Source: UBA6912 sp041611095
Lineage (GTDB): Bacteria; Actinomycetota; Acidimicrobiia; Spongiisociales; UBA5794
Assembly (NCBI GenBank): GCA_041611095.1
Contig: JBFINP010000003.1
Location: forward strand, 1 to 64,000
DNA: 64,000 nucleotides
Direction: 5' to 3'
How positions within the stretch are numbered: position 1 is the stretch's first letter; every line of letters begins with the position of its first letter. Below the pieces are notes generated by a model that ran no database searches, was not told the DNA's origin, and worked only from the letters and a program-made list of their open reading frames with translations. The position numbers were made by a program, and so were the translations under genes. Positions 40,096-47,225 of this stretch are shown here, one piece after another.

Positions 40096-40749
40096 ATGAG
40101 CAAGAGCGCCGACGCACCACTCGCCACAGGTGACAACGATGCCCTGGCCGGGATCCGGTCGCTCTCGGTGAACGAGGAGGCAGCCCGGGTTCGCTCGGCG
40201 GGGTTCCGGCTCCTCCTCGAGACCGGGTCTCGCGTGGAGCCGGCCGATCTAGCCGACGCCGTGGGGATCGACGTAGCGCGGGTGCGACAAGCGATCGCCA
40301 AGGCCACCGGCAGGGTCGAGACCGACGGTGACGGGCGCCTGCTCGGGATCGCCGGGCTCACGATCACGCCGACGTCACACGAGATCACCATCGGCGATCG
40401 GCGGCGCTGGACCTGGTGTGCCCTGGATGCGGTCGGAATCCTCGGGGCGCTCGAGAGCACCGGCACGATCCGCTCCACCGACCCCAGGACGGGAGAGGAG
40501 GTCCGTATCGAGTTCGTCTGCGGACGAGCCGAGGGCGACGCCACGATGTTCCTTCTTGGTGGGTCAGGCGGCGGGAACGTGCGTCAGAACTGGTGCCCCA
40601 ACGTCAACTTCTTTGCGACGCGCGAGAGTGCCCAGGCCTGGGTCGCCGACCGGGATCTCAACGGGGACGTTGTCGCAGTGGCGGACATCGCCGACGAGGC
40701 CGCGACGATGTGGCGGCCGGTCGTCGATCCTTCGAGCGACCAGCCGTAG
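40096..40749 (+). CDS. merB: Alkylmercury lyase (organomercurial lyase) MerB
   Basis: A 217-residue enzyme that would protonolyse carbon-mercury bonds, releasing Hg(II). The catalytic set is present: C108 and D111 in RRWTWCALDAVGILG and C167 in NWCPNVNFF, with the N-terminal winged-helix part (about 20-85) typical of MerB. ATG 40096 has GGAGAATGAG upstream. It diverges from the ArsR operon over a shared palindrome, so its expression should follow the same signal. No mercuric reductase (merA) or transporter (merT/P) is visible nearby, so released mercury must be handled by other genes, or the true substrate may differ. Confidence 0.9.
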   Translation: MSKSADAPLATGDNDALAGIRSLSVNEEAARVRSAGFRLLLETGSRVEPADLADAVGIDVARVRQAIAKATGRVETDGDGRLLGIAGLTITPTSHEITIGDRRRWTWCALDAVGILGALESTGTIRSTDPRTGEEVRIEFVCGRAEGDATMFLLGGSGGGNVRQNWCPNVNFFATRESAQAWVADRDLNGDVVAVADIADEAATMWRPVVDPSSDQP

Positions 40750-40769
40750 CCGGCTCGGCGTTGCTGTGG

Positions 40770-41237
40770 CTAGCCCCCGGCGCCTCTCAGCCAGAAGTGG
40801 ATGAACGAACCACCGTCGCCCCGATCGACTACCTCGATCTCGCCGCGGGCGTTGGCGAAGGCTCCCGTGCCGCCGGTGACGGCGAACACGATGTCCTCCT
40901 CGAAGCTGAAGTCGAGTGGGCCGGCCGCAGTGATGTCGCCCCGGGGAAGGCGGACGACGAGCTCACACATCCACTGTGTGAGGGCCTCCGAGTCGGGGTC
41001 GAGATTGATGCAGCGCCCGCCGTCCCAACCGTCGACCGCCACGCCGTCGGTCGTCTCGAGGCGGTCGAGGAACGTGATGCCGCGCTCGATCTCGCCGAAG
41101 TGTTCTTGGAACGCCACGAGCGTGAAGCTCGGGTTACCTCTCGACTCACCGCTGGCGACGCCGCTGAGCGCGAGGAGGCCGAGCACGAGGGCAAGCGCCA
41201 CGATGCCGCTGCGCTTCCATTGCTTGACGGATCCCAT
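40770..41237 (-). CDS. Secreted dirigent/allene-oxide-cyclase-barrel-like protein
   Basis: About 155 residues with an N-terminal signal peptide (KRSGIVALALVLGLLALSGVASG) and then a small beta-barrel-like domain. The hallmark is FAVTGGTGAFANARGEIEVVD, shared with dirigent and allene-oxide-cyclase-barrel proteins. Two cysteines (RCINL and MCELV) may form a disulfide. ATG 41237 has GGAGG 5 nt upstream and is preferred over the in-frame GTG at 41243. It is probably exported; actinobacterial members are uncharacterised, and no enzyme activity should be assumed. It is transcribed convergently with merB and divergently from the VOC gene. Confidence 0.75.
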   Translation of the reverse strand: MGSVKQWKRSGIVALALVLGLLALSGVASGESRGNPSFTLVAFQEHFGEIERGITFLDRLETTDGVAVDGWDGGRCINLDPDSEALTQWMCELVVRLPRGDITAAGPLDFSFEEDIVFAVTGGTGAFANARGEIEVVDRGDGGSFIHFWLRGAGG

Positions 41238-41389
41238 GATCACCTCCGTCAGGGATGCGTACCGATACCGCTACCGGTGCCGGTACGGCGGAGCTAGAGG
41301 CCTCGGTCTCCCTGGGGCCCGAATCGCAGCCGAGGGCCAACCCGGGAGAGCACCCGTCCGCTAGAAACAATGCTGTGAGACGACCCCGC

Positions 41390-41779
41390 ATGCGCATCGT
41401 CGGCCCGGTCCTCGACGCCTCCGATCCCATCGCCCTGGCCGAGTTCTACGAGCGCCTGCTCGGCTGGACGATCGTCGAGCAAGAAGGCGCCCGCCCCGGC
41501 TATCCGGCGGAGGACGCCTGGGCCAAGCTCCGCTCACCCGACGGCGACATGAAGATCGAGATCCAATGGGAGGAGCACTACGTGCGGCCCACGTGGCCCG
41601 GGGCGGCGGGTGAGCAGCTGATGATGCTCCATCTCGACATCGAGGTCGACGACCTGGAGGCAGGCATGAGGTGGGCACAGGACGTCGGGGCGGTCCTGGC
41701 CGATCACCAGCCTCAGGACGACGTCCGGGTCATGCTGGATCCCGAGGGACACCCCTTCTGCCTGTTCCCCTCGAGCTGA
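41390..41779 (+). CDS. VOC-superfamily (glyoxalase-like) protein
   Basis: A 129-residue single-domain vicinal-oxygen-chelate protein with two beta-alpha-beta3 modules: PVLDASDPIALAEFYERLLGW at the N-terminus and MLHLDIEVDDLEAGMRWAQD in the middle, ending VMLDPEGHPFCLFP. Typical metal ligands (His in LHLDIEV, Glu in MKIEIQW) are present. Members range from glyoxalases to antibiotic-binding and dioxygenase proteins, and no specific substrate can be inferred. ATG 41390 fits the domain; GTG 41375 would add five residues. It stands alone between divergent and unrelated genes. Confidence 0.85.
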   Translation: MRIVGPVLDASDPIALAEFYERLLGWTIVEQEGARPGYPAEDAWAKLRSPDGDMKIEIQWEEHYVRPTWPGAAGEQLMMLHLDIEVDDLEAGMRWAQDVGAVLADHQPQDDVRVMLDPEGHPFCLFPSS

Positions 41780-42044
41780 CGCGGCCTGTGCCGGCCCACC
41801 GAGCGTGCGCACCGGTTTGGTCGCGGCTGCCCGGAAGACGTGAGGCGGGTTGCGGCGGGCAATCCACGGCCACTGCTTGAGCCGCATCCTGCAACAACGC
41901 GAGGTGGGCGAGCATGAGGTCCTCCTGAGCTGCGGTGTCGTGATCCGACGGTCTGTCGATCCGCAGGCTCGGTTTCCAAGCTACGCCTCCGCGGCGTCAC
42001 TGCGGGCGCAACCTCCCTCATCATGTAGGTCGTATCATCTGGCC

Positions 42045-42950
42045 GTGCAGTGGGTGACTGACAACCTCGGGATCTCGGCGGGTGTCCAGGGCAACATCCT
42101 GGAATCGCTTGCGGTCGTCATCGGGCTGTGGCTGGTGCGCGGCATCGTCATCCACGCCGTCCGCACCCGGGTCGACGAGCCTCAAGTCGTCTACCAGACA
42201 CGCAAGGGCGCCACCTACGTCGCCACCTTCATCGCCATCATCAGCCTTGCGTGGATCTGGGTCGACGCCTTCGACAGCCTGGCCACCTACCTCGGCCTGC
42301 TCTCCGCCGGTATCGCCATCGCCCTCTCCGACGTGTTACGAAACGTGGCCGGGTGGGTGTTCGTCCTCACTCGGCGGCCCTTCCGGCTCGGCGACCGGAT
42401 CGAGGTCGACGGCACTCGGGGCGATGTGGTGGACATCAGGCTCTTCAGGTTCTCGGTGATGGAGGTCGGCAACTGGGTGGACGCCGACCAATCGACCGGA
42501 CGCATGATCCACCTTCCCAACGGGCTCGTCTTCACCAGCCAGATCGCCAACTACACGGAGGGCTTCGGGTACGTGTGGCACGAGATCCCGGTGCTGATCA
42601 CCTTCGAGTCGGACTGGCGCAAAGCTCAGTCGATCATCCACAGTGTGCTCGCCGAACACGCCCCGCCCATCGAGCGGGAGGCCGGTCACCACATACGCGC
42701 CACCGCAGAGAGCTACCACATCAAGGTGGGAGCCCTCACGCCGACTGTCTACATGACCGTGCGCGACAGCGGGGTCTTGCTCACCGCCCGCTACCTCGTC
42801 GAGGCGCGTCAACGGCGGGGGGTGGAGGAGAAGATCTGGGGAGGAATCCTCGATTCGTTCAACTCGAGCTCGACGATCGAGCTGGCCTACCCGACGGTAC
42901 GCACATACTTCGAGGGTCCGGTCGCCCTCAGGAGCGAACCCGCCGACTGA
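42045..42950 (+). CDS. MscS-family mechanosensitive ion channel
   Basis: A 301-residue membrane protein. There are three predicted helices (about 15-35, 60-80 and 86-110), the last being the pore helix LGLLSAGIAIALSDVLRNVAG, then the beta domain RRPFRLGDRIEVDGTRGDVVDI with the canonical GD(x)I-G-V pattern, and IHLPNGLVFTSQIANYT. It would release solutes on hypo-osmotic shock. GTG 42045 is the chosen start; the frame continues upstream without membrane character. The final ~90 residues form the cytoplasmic cage. It is not clearly in an operon; the preceding 265 bp contain no convincing gene. Confidence 0.92.
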   Translation: MQWVTDNLGISAGVQGNILESLAVVIGLWLVRGIVIHAVRTRVDEPQVVYQTRKGATYVATFIAIISLAWIWVDAFDSLATYLGLLSAGIAIALSDVLRNVAGWVFVLTRRPFRLGDRIEVDGTRGDVVDIRLFRFSVMEVGNWVDADQSTGRMIHLPNGLVFTSQIANYTEGFGYVWHEIPVLITFESDWRKAQSIIHSVLAEHAPPIEREAGHHIRATAESYHIKVGALTPTVYMTVRDSGVLLTARYLVEARQRRGVEEKIWGGILDSFNSSSTIELAYPTVRTYFEGPVALRSEPAD

Positions 42951-43045
42951 GACGGCGCGAATTGCCGTGGGCCACGCACCGGGATCGCCCGTCAACTCCC
43001 TGATCCCAGGAGTACTGTCCGCAGCATCCACACGGAGGGGTGCGC

Positions 43046-43720
43046 ATGATCGGGTACGGCGAGTCGGTCGACATCCTCGAACGGGAGCTCAACCAGGTCC
43101 TCGATGGATTTCGTCGGGTCACGGACGAACAGTGGTCGGCCCCGACCCGGCTGGAGCCGCTCGACCCCTCACTGAAGCACTGGACCGTGTTCGAGCTGGC
43201 CGGACATTTCGACATCTCGATCGGGCTCACCCGCATGCTCATCGCCGATCCGTCGCATGGCCAGCCGGGGAGAGATCGGGTCAGCTTCTTCATCTTCCCG
43301 CGGTCCGAGGTCGCCCCCGTCGTCTACGACTACGCCTACACGATGGTCGAGGGCAAGCAACCGAGCGACATGGTCGGCGTTCTCGAGGATGCGTTCGGCA
43401 AGACCATCGAAGAGAGCCGTGCCACGCCGCCAGAGACCGTGGGATCGGGTTACTACGCCCTCATGCGCCTCGACGAGTTCGTGCCTACGCGCGTCGTCGA
43501 GGCCGTTGTCCACGGGCTCGATCTCACCGATGCGCTCGGCTGGGATCCTGCGGCCACCCCGGAGGGCATCGCGCTGACTGCGGGGATTCTCGACGAGCTC
43601 CTCGCCCGCCGCACCGTGGCCGGTCGCCCCAGCGATCTCGGCGACGACCTCCGATGGATCAGGGCCGCCTCCGGGCGGAGTCTGGACCACGACGACCCCC
43701 GCTTGCCACTCATCGGGTAG
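43046..43720 (+). CDS. Mycothiol-dependent maleylpyruvate isomerase / DinB-like family protein
   Basis: A 224-residue four-helix metalloprotein of the MDMPI/DinB superfamily. The probable metal ligands are H54 in FELAGHFDIS and the E-x3-H pair in RVVEAVVHGLDL (about 150-154), the pattern found in mycothiol-dependent enzymes. ATG 43046 has GGAGGGG upstream. Actinobacteria contain many such proteins that use mycothiol as a cofactor or detoxify electrophiles; a maleylpyruvate substrate is not implied. It is a single gene convergent with the alpha/beta hydrolase gene that follows. Confidence 0.85.
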   Translation: MIGYGESVDILERELNQVLDGFRRVTDEQWSAPTRLEPLDPSLKHWTVFELAGHFDISIGLTRMLIADPSHGQPGRDRVSFFIFPRSEVAPVVYDYAYTMVEGKQPSDMVGVLEDAFGKTIEESRATPPETVGSGYYALMRLDEFVPTRVVEAVVHGLDLTDALGWDPAATPEGIALTAGILDELLARRTVAGRPSDLGDDLRWIRAASGRSLDHDDPRLPLIG

Positions 43721-43746
43721 CGTCGACCGTCGGTACTGAAGCGCGC

Positions 43747-44661
43747 TTACTTCAGGTGCCCGTCGAGGAAATCGATGACCGCGCCGATGGCTTCGCGCTG
43801 CACGTCGTCGACCTGGTAGTCGCCGTCGGGACCCCGCTCGGGATAGATGTACCCGTGGATGCGGTGGTCGTACGACACCCACGAGACCTCCTTGCCCATC
43901 TCGGCGAGGAGGTCGTAGGTGGCGAGGAAGATCCCTTGCAGGTGGTCGTCCTCGCGTCCCATGACGAGGAGGGGAGTGGTGATCGGTGCGATGCGGGCGC
44001 GGGCCACGGCCTCGTCGATGCGGTTGCGCACCTTCTCGACCTCGGCCATCTGCATTCCCTCGATGTTGCGCAGCTTGGTGGTCTCGTCGACGAAGGCGGT
44101 GTCGTCGGGAGCGAGGGCGAGGAACTCGTGTGCGGCCGGCTCACTGGCGACGGCGGCGGCGACGTCGTCGTACTCGGAGGTGATCTTGAGCACCATCTCG
44201 CCGCCGTGGCTCATACCGATCAGCCCCACCCGCTCGGCGTCGACCCACGGCAGAGCTCTCAGGTGCTCGATGACGGCGATCTCGTCTTCGTACTCGAGCG
44301 GGGAGCGGTTGAAGAGGTCGCGCCCCTGGCGGATGTCACGCACGAGCGGCCCGCCTTCGTGGTAGCCGAGCTCCACCTCCGACCGGTACCGCAGCCATGC
44401 ACAGGCGTAGCCCGCCTCCAGCAGGCGGTCCATGATGTACCCGCGGTTGGCGACTGCGTCGCGCACCCACGGCATGCCACCGCCGCCGTTGCCCGATGCC
44501 AGCAACACGATCGGAAACGGTCCCTCGCCGGGGGGCCGGCGCACGCCGATCGGGGTGTACAGCCCGTCCCACACCTCGATGTACATGAGGTGGACCGGAA
44601 TGTCGGACCCCGGCACCGGCTCGGTGATGACAACGTGCTCGGGATCGATCCGTGTGCTCAA
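43747..44661 (-). CDS. Alpha/beta hydrolase (dienelactone hydrolase / acyl-peptidase-like)
   Basis: A 304-residue serine hydrolase. The nucleophile elbow is GMSHGG (in RVGLIGMSHGGEMVL), and an acid residue is likely in VMGREDDHLQGI and the His in DHRIHGY. The N-terminal segment VWDGLYTPIGVRRPPGEGPFPIVLLASGNGG (parts: PIGVRRPPGEG, IVLLASGNGG) supplies the oxyanion-hole region. No signal peptide is seen, so it is cytoplasmic. It begins 10 bp after the FAD-oxidoreductase stop, so the two form an operon, possibly acting in sequence on one substrate. Ester, lactone or peptide specificity is unresolved. Confidence 0.87.
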   Translation of the reverse strand: MSTRIDPEHVVITEPVPGSDIPVHLMYIEVWDGLYTPIGVRRPPGEGPFPIVLLASGNGGGGMPWVRDAVANRGYIMDRLLEAGYACAWLRYRSEVELGYHEGGPLVRDIRQGRDLFNRSPLEYEDEIAVIEHLRALPWVDAERVGLIGMSHGGEMVLKITSEYDDVAAAVASEPAAHEFLALAPDDTAFVDETTKLRNIEGMQMAEVEKVRNRIDEAVARARIAPITTPLLVMGREDDHLQGIFLATYDLLAEMGKEVSWVSYDHRIHGYIYPERGPDGDYQVDDVQREAIGAVIDFLDGHLK

Positions 44662-44671
44662 GGAACCCTCC

Positions 44672-46264
44672 TCATCGGTAGACCAGGGTCGATTCGTGAT
44701 CGGCGGCTATAGCGGCATCGATGCTGGAACCGAGGTCGTCGAGCATGACGATCGCGGCATTGCGCCCGGGCCCGGCCGACACCGAGCCTCCAGGGTGCGT
44801 CGTGGCGCCGGTCTGATACAACCCAGGGATCGGCGTGCGGTGCTCTCCCCAACCCGGTGCGGGTCGCAGCGCACCGCTCTGATCGGGGCTCATGTCTCCG
44901 CCGTGGCACGACCCGTGCCAGTTGTGGGCGTTCATCCGCTCGAGGTCGAGCGGACTCTTGAGTGCCGTCGCGAGGATCACGTCCTCGGTCAGGTTGGGTG
45001 CGTAACGGCGGAGGTGGGCGAGGTTGGCGGCCGCCACCTCGGGCATCAGGTCGTCCCAGCGATCGGGCCCGTCGGGCAGCTCGTACGGCTGGATCCCGAC
45101 GATCTTGAGGGTGTGTCGCCCGGCCGGGGCGCGGGTCGGGTCGACCACGGTCGGGCACAGCACGAGGAGCACCGGGTCGTCGAGGGCCACGTGACCCTTG
45201 GCGAAATCCTCCGCCACCCGCAGGACGCGCTCGGCCGACTCGGGTGTTCCCGAGGCGAGCGGGGCGAGCCCGCCGTCGAAGACCGGTGGCTCGGTCGTCG
45301 CATAGTGAGCGGCGCACATCGAGATTCCGGCCCGCCACGACGTCACCCCATAGGTGAAGGCGTCGCCCCACACCTGCGATGGCGCCATGGCGACGAGGTG
45401 CTTGATGTGGATGGTCGACAGGACCGCCCGCGTCGCCCAAAAACGCTCATCTGTGTCCGTCTCCACCCCAACGCACCGCTCGTCCTCCATGATCAGGCTG
45501 GAGACCCGCCGTCCGGTGAGCACCGTCCCCCCGTGGTCCTCGATGAGCCGGCCCAACGCGGTGGGGAGGGCCTGCGATCCGCCCTTGGGTAGGACCCAGG
45601 AATGACGTTGCCGCCCGAAGGCGAGGGCGTAGGCCAGCCGCCCCGTGCCGACCCGCTGGGGCGGCTGCATCGTCATCATCGCCATCCACATCATGAAGGC
45701 GCGGCTACGCCAGTCCTCGAAGTGCTCGAAGATGATCGAGGAGGCGGTGTGATGCCGGATCCGTTGCCAGCGATGGCCGTCCGGGAGCCGTGCGAGACGC
45801 TCGTCGAGCCCCGGGCCGCGACCGATCGGCGTGTACCGCCACCCGTTGAAGGCAGACGCCACCGCACCGTAGGCATCGATCATTCCCTTGTAGCTCGCCG
45901 CATCGGCGGCGGAGTATCTGGCGAACTCGGCCGCCGTCCGTTCGATGTCGCGCCACATCGTGATTGAGCTGCCGTCGGGAAGCGGGATGTGGACCACGGG
46001 GTCGGGCCTGATGTACTCCAAGCCGTAGTCGCCCAGCCGCAGCTCGTCGCGGGCGATGGTGGGGCTCGACTGAAGCAGCGTGTGGGCCGTGGAGCAGGAG
46101 TCGTGGAGGTAGCCGGGGAGCGTGAGCTCGCTCGTTGCGGTGTCACCCCCGATCCGCTCCTCTGCCTCCAGCACGATGACCTTGAAGCCCGCTTTGGCGA
46201 GGTAGGCGGCGCCGACGAGGCTGTTGTGCCCGGCTCCGGCAACGACCACGTCACAATCGCTCAT
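44672..46264 (-). CDS. Phytoene-desaturase-like FAD-dependent oxidoreductase
   Basis: A 530-residue flavoprotein. The N-terminal dinucleotide fold VVVAGAGHNSLVGAAYLAKAG (GxGxxG-like) and EAEERIGGDTATSELTLPGY match the CrtI/phytoene dehydrogenase-related group; the C-terminal end has GLYQTGATTHPGGSVSAGPGRNAA, the second FAD contact. Members include carotenoid desaturases, all-trans-retinol saturases and many uncharacterised oxidoreductases. There are no other carotenoid genes nearby, so carotenoid work is doubtful. A degenerate LacI-type operator lies 28 bp upstream of ATG 46264, which may place it in the same regulon as the genes to its right. It is followed by the hydrolase gene. Confidence 0.87.
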   Translation of the reverse strand: MSDCDVVVAGAGHNSLVGAAYLAKAGFKVIVLEAEERIGGDTATSELTLPGYLHDSCSTAHTLLQSSPTIARDELRLGDYGLEYIRPDPVVHIPLPDGSSITMWRDIERTAAEFARYSAADAASYKGMIDAYGAVASAFNGWRYTPIGRGPGLDERLARLPDGHRWQRIRHHTASSIIFEHFEDWRSRAFMMWMAMMTMQPPQRVGTGRLAYALAFGRQRHSWVLPKGGSQALPTALGRLIEDHGGTVLTGRRVSSLIMEDERCVGVETDTDERFWATRAVLSTIHIKHLVAMAPSQVWGDAFTYGVTSWRAGISMCAAHYATTEPPVFDGGLAPLASGTPESAERVLRVAEDFAKGHVALDDPVLLVLCPTVVDPTRAPAGRHTLKIVGIQPYELPDGPDRWDDLMPEVAAANLAHLRRYAPNLTEDVILATALKSPLDLERMNAHNWHGSCHGGDMSPDQSGALRPAPGWGEHRTPIPGLYQTGATTHPGGSVSAGPGRNAAIVMLDDLGSSIDAAIAADHESTLVYR

Positions 46265-46291
46265 CGGAGCTCCACGACACGGGTGCCTGCA

Positions 46292-46305
46292 TGCAATCGA
46301 TAGTA
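46292..46305. promoter_or_regulatory. Degenerate LacI-family operator upstream of FAD oxidoreductase
   Basis: TGCAATCGATAGTA matches the window-wide consensus TGCAATCGATTGCA at 12 of 14 positions, with the left half perfect. It lies in the 79-bp gap upstream of the FAD oxidoreductase start. It is the weakest of the six sites. Confidence 0.5.
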
Positions 46306-46343
46306 GGAAGCTGCGTGTGGGGGCGCACCAGGGCCAAATGGCA

Positions 46344-47225
46344 TCACCCGGCCCCCGTGAGCACGACGAGGACGGAGCCGCCGACGACGGCGACCATCCC
46401 GGCGATGAGCCTCCACGTGAGGTGCTCCATCTCCGTGCCTACCACGACCGGGGCGACGAACACGACCACCGGGGTAGCCAGTTGCATGAGCGTGATGGCG
46501 ACGCTGATCTCGATGAGGTCGTAGGCGATCCACTGCGAGGCGATGGATGCGCCGACGATCACGGCTCCCAGCGCGATCCAGCCTCCGGCGCCTCGAGGAT
46601 CGACGCCCCCGACCCGCGGCAGCCCGAGCGCGAGCACCAAGGCGTACAGGGCGGTGGCGGCGGCGAGTCCGACGGTCACGCCGACGAGGGGAATCGGGAG
46701 CCCGGACAGACCCCATCGGATGAACAGCGGGCTGCTACCCCAAGACATCGCCGAACCGAGGGCGAACCACGGCACCTGCGTCTGGTGGAGTCCCTCGGGG
46801 TCGGCGCGGGTGGCGATGAGGGCCACGCCGATGACAACGGCGAGCACGCCGAGCGCAGTGAGTGGTGGAAGCGGCTCATGGAGCACGAGCGCCGCCATCA
46901 CGCTTCCGATGAGCGGCGTGGCGGCGATGGCGACGCCGGTGCGGGAGGCGCCGATGCGTTGCTGACTGAGGCCGAGGAAGGTCCATCCGAAGAAGAAGTG
47001 GACGATCCCGGCGGCGGCGAACGCGGCAAACGCCCACACGGGGGCCGATCCCACCGGACCGAGGTCCTGGGTGGTGACCGCCACCACGGCGAGGATCAGC
47101 ACGGCGGCGAGGAGGAGCCGGAACGTACCCCGGTAGGCGTCGATCAGCTGGTTGGCCCGCCGGTTCACGGCCTGGAAGATGCCGAAGCCGATCCCGGCGG
47201 CCACCGCCGCCATGATGCCCGTCAC
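46344..47225 (-). CDS. EamA/DMT-family transporter
   Basis: A 293-residue membrane protein with about ten hydrophobic helices in two EamA-type halves (for example RTGVAIAATPLIGSVMAALVL and AVIVGASIASQWIAYDL). GTG 47225 overlaps the stop of the molybdenum hydroxylase gene (GTGA), so it is coupled to it. The second half contains the conserved end-of-repeat motif LATPVVVFVAPVVVG. Such proteins export or import small metabolites; coupling to a hydroxylase suggests a substrate or product of that enzyme, which is inference. Confidence 0.87.
   Translation of the reverse strand: MTGIMAAVAAGIGFGIFQAVNRRANQLIDAYRGTFRLLLAAVLILAVVAVTTQDLGPVGSAPVWAFAAFAAAGIVHFFFGWTFLGLSQQRIGASRTGVAIAATPLIGSVMAALVLHEPLPPLTALGVLAVVIGVALIATRADPEGLHQTQVPWFALGSAMSWGSSPLFIRWGLSGLPIPLVGVTVGLAAATALYALVLALGLPRVGGVDPRGAGGWIALGAVIVGASIASQWIAYDLIEISVAITLMQLATPVVVFVAPVVVGTEMEHLTWRLIAGMVAVVGGSVLVVLTGAG

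Noticed and set aside
41730..41915. 61-codon minus-strand ORF with an excellent AGGAGG five bases before its ATG
   Set aside because: Codon bias is poorer than neighbours, half of it is antisense to the VOC gene, and no domain is recognisable. It may be the start of a decayed gene, but evidence is too thin.
44672..46264. Carotenoid biosynthesis locus
   Set aside because: The flavoprotein is CrtI-related, but no phytoene synthase, cyclase or prenyl transferase genes are near.
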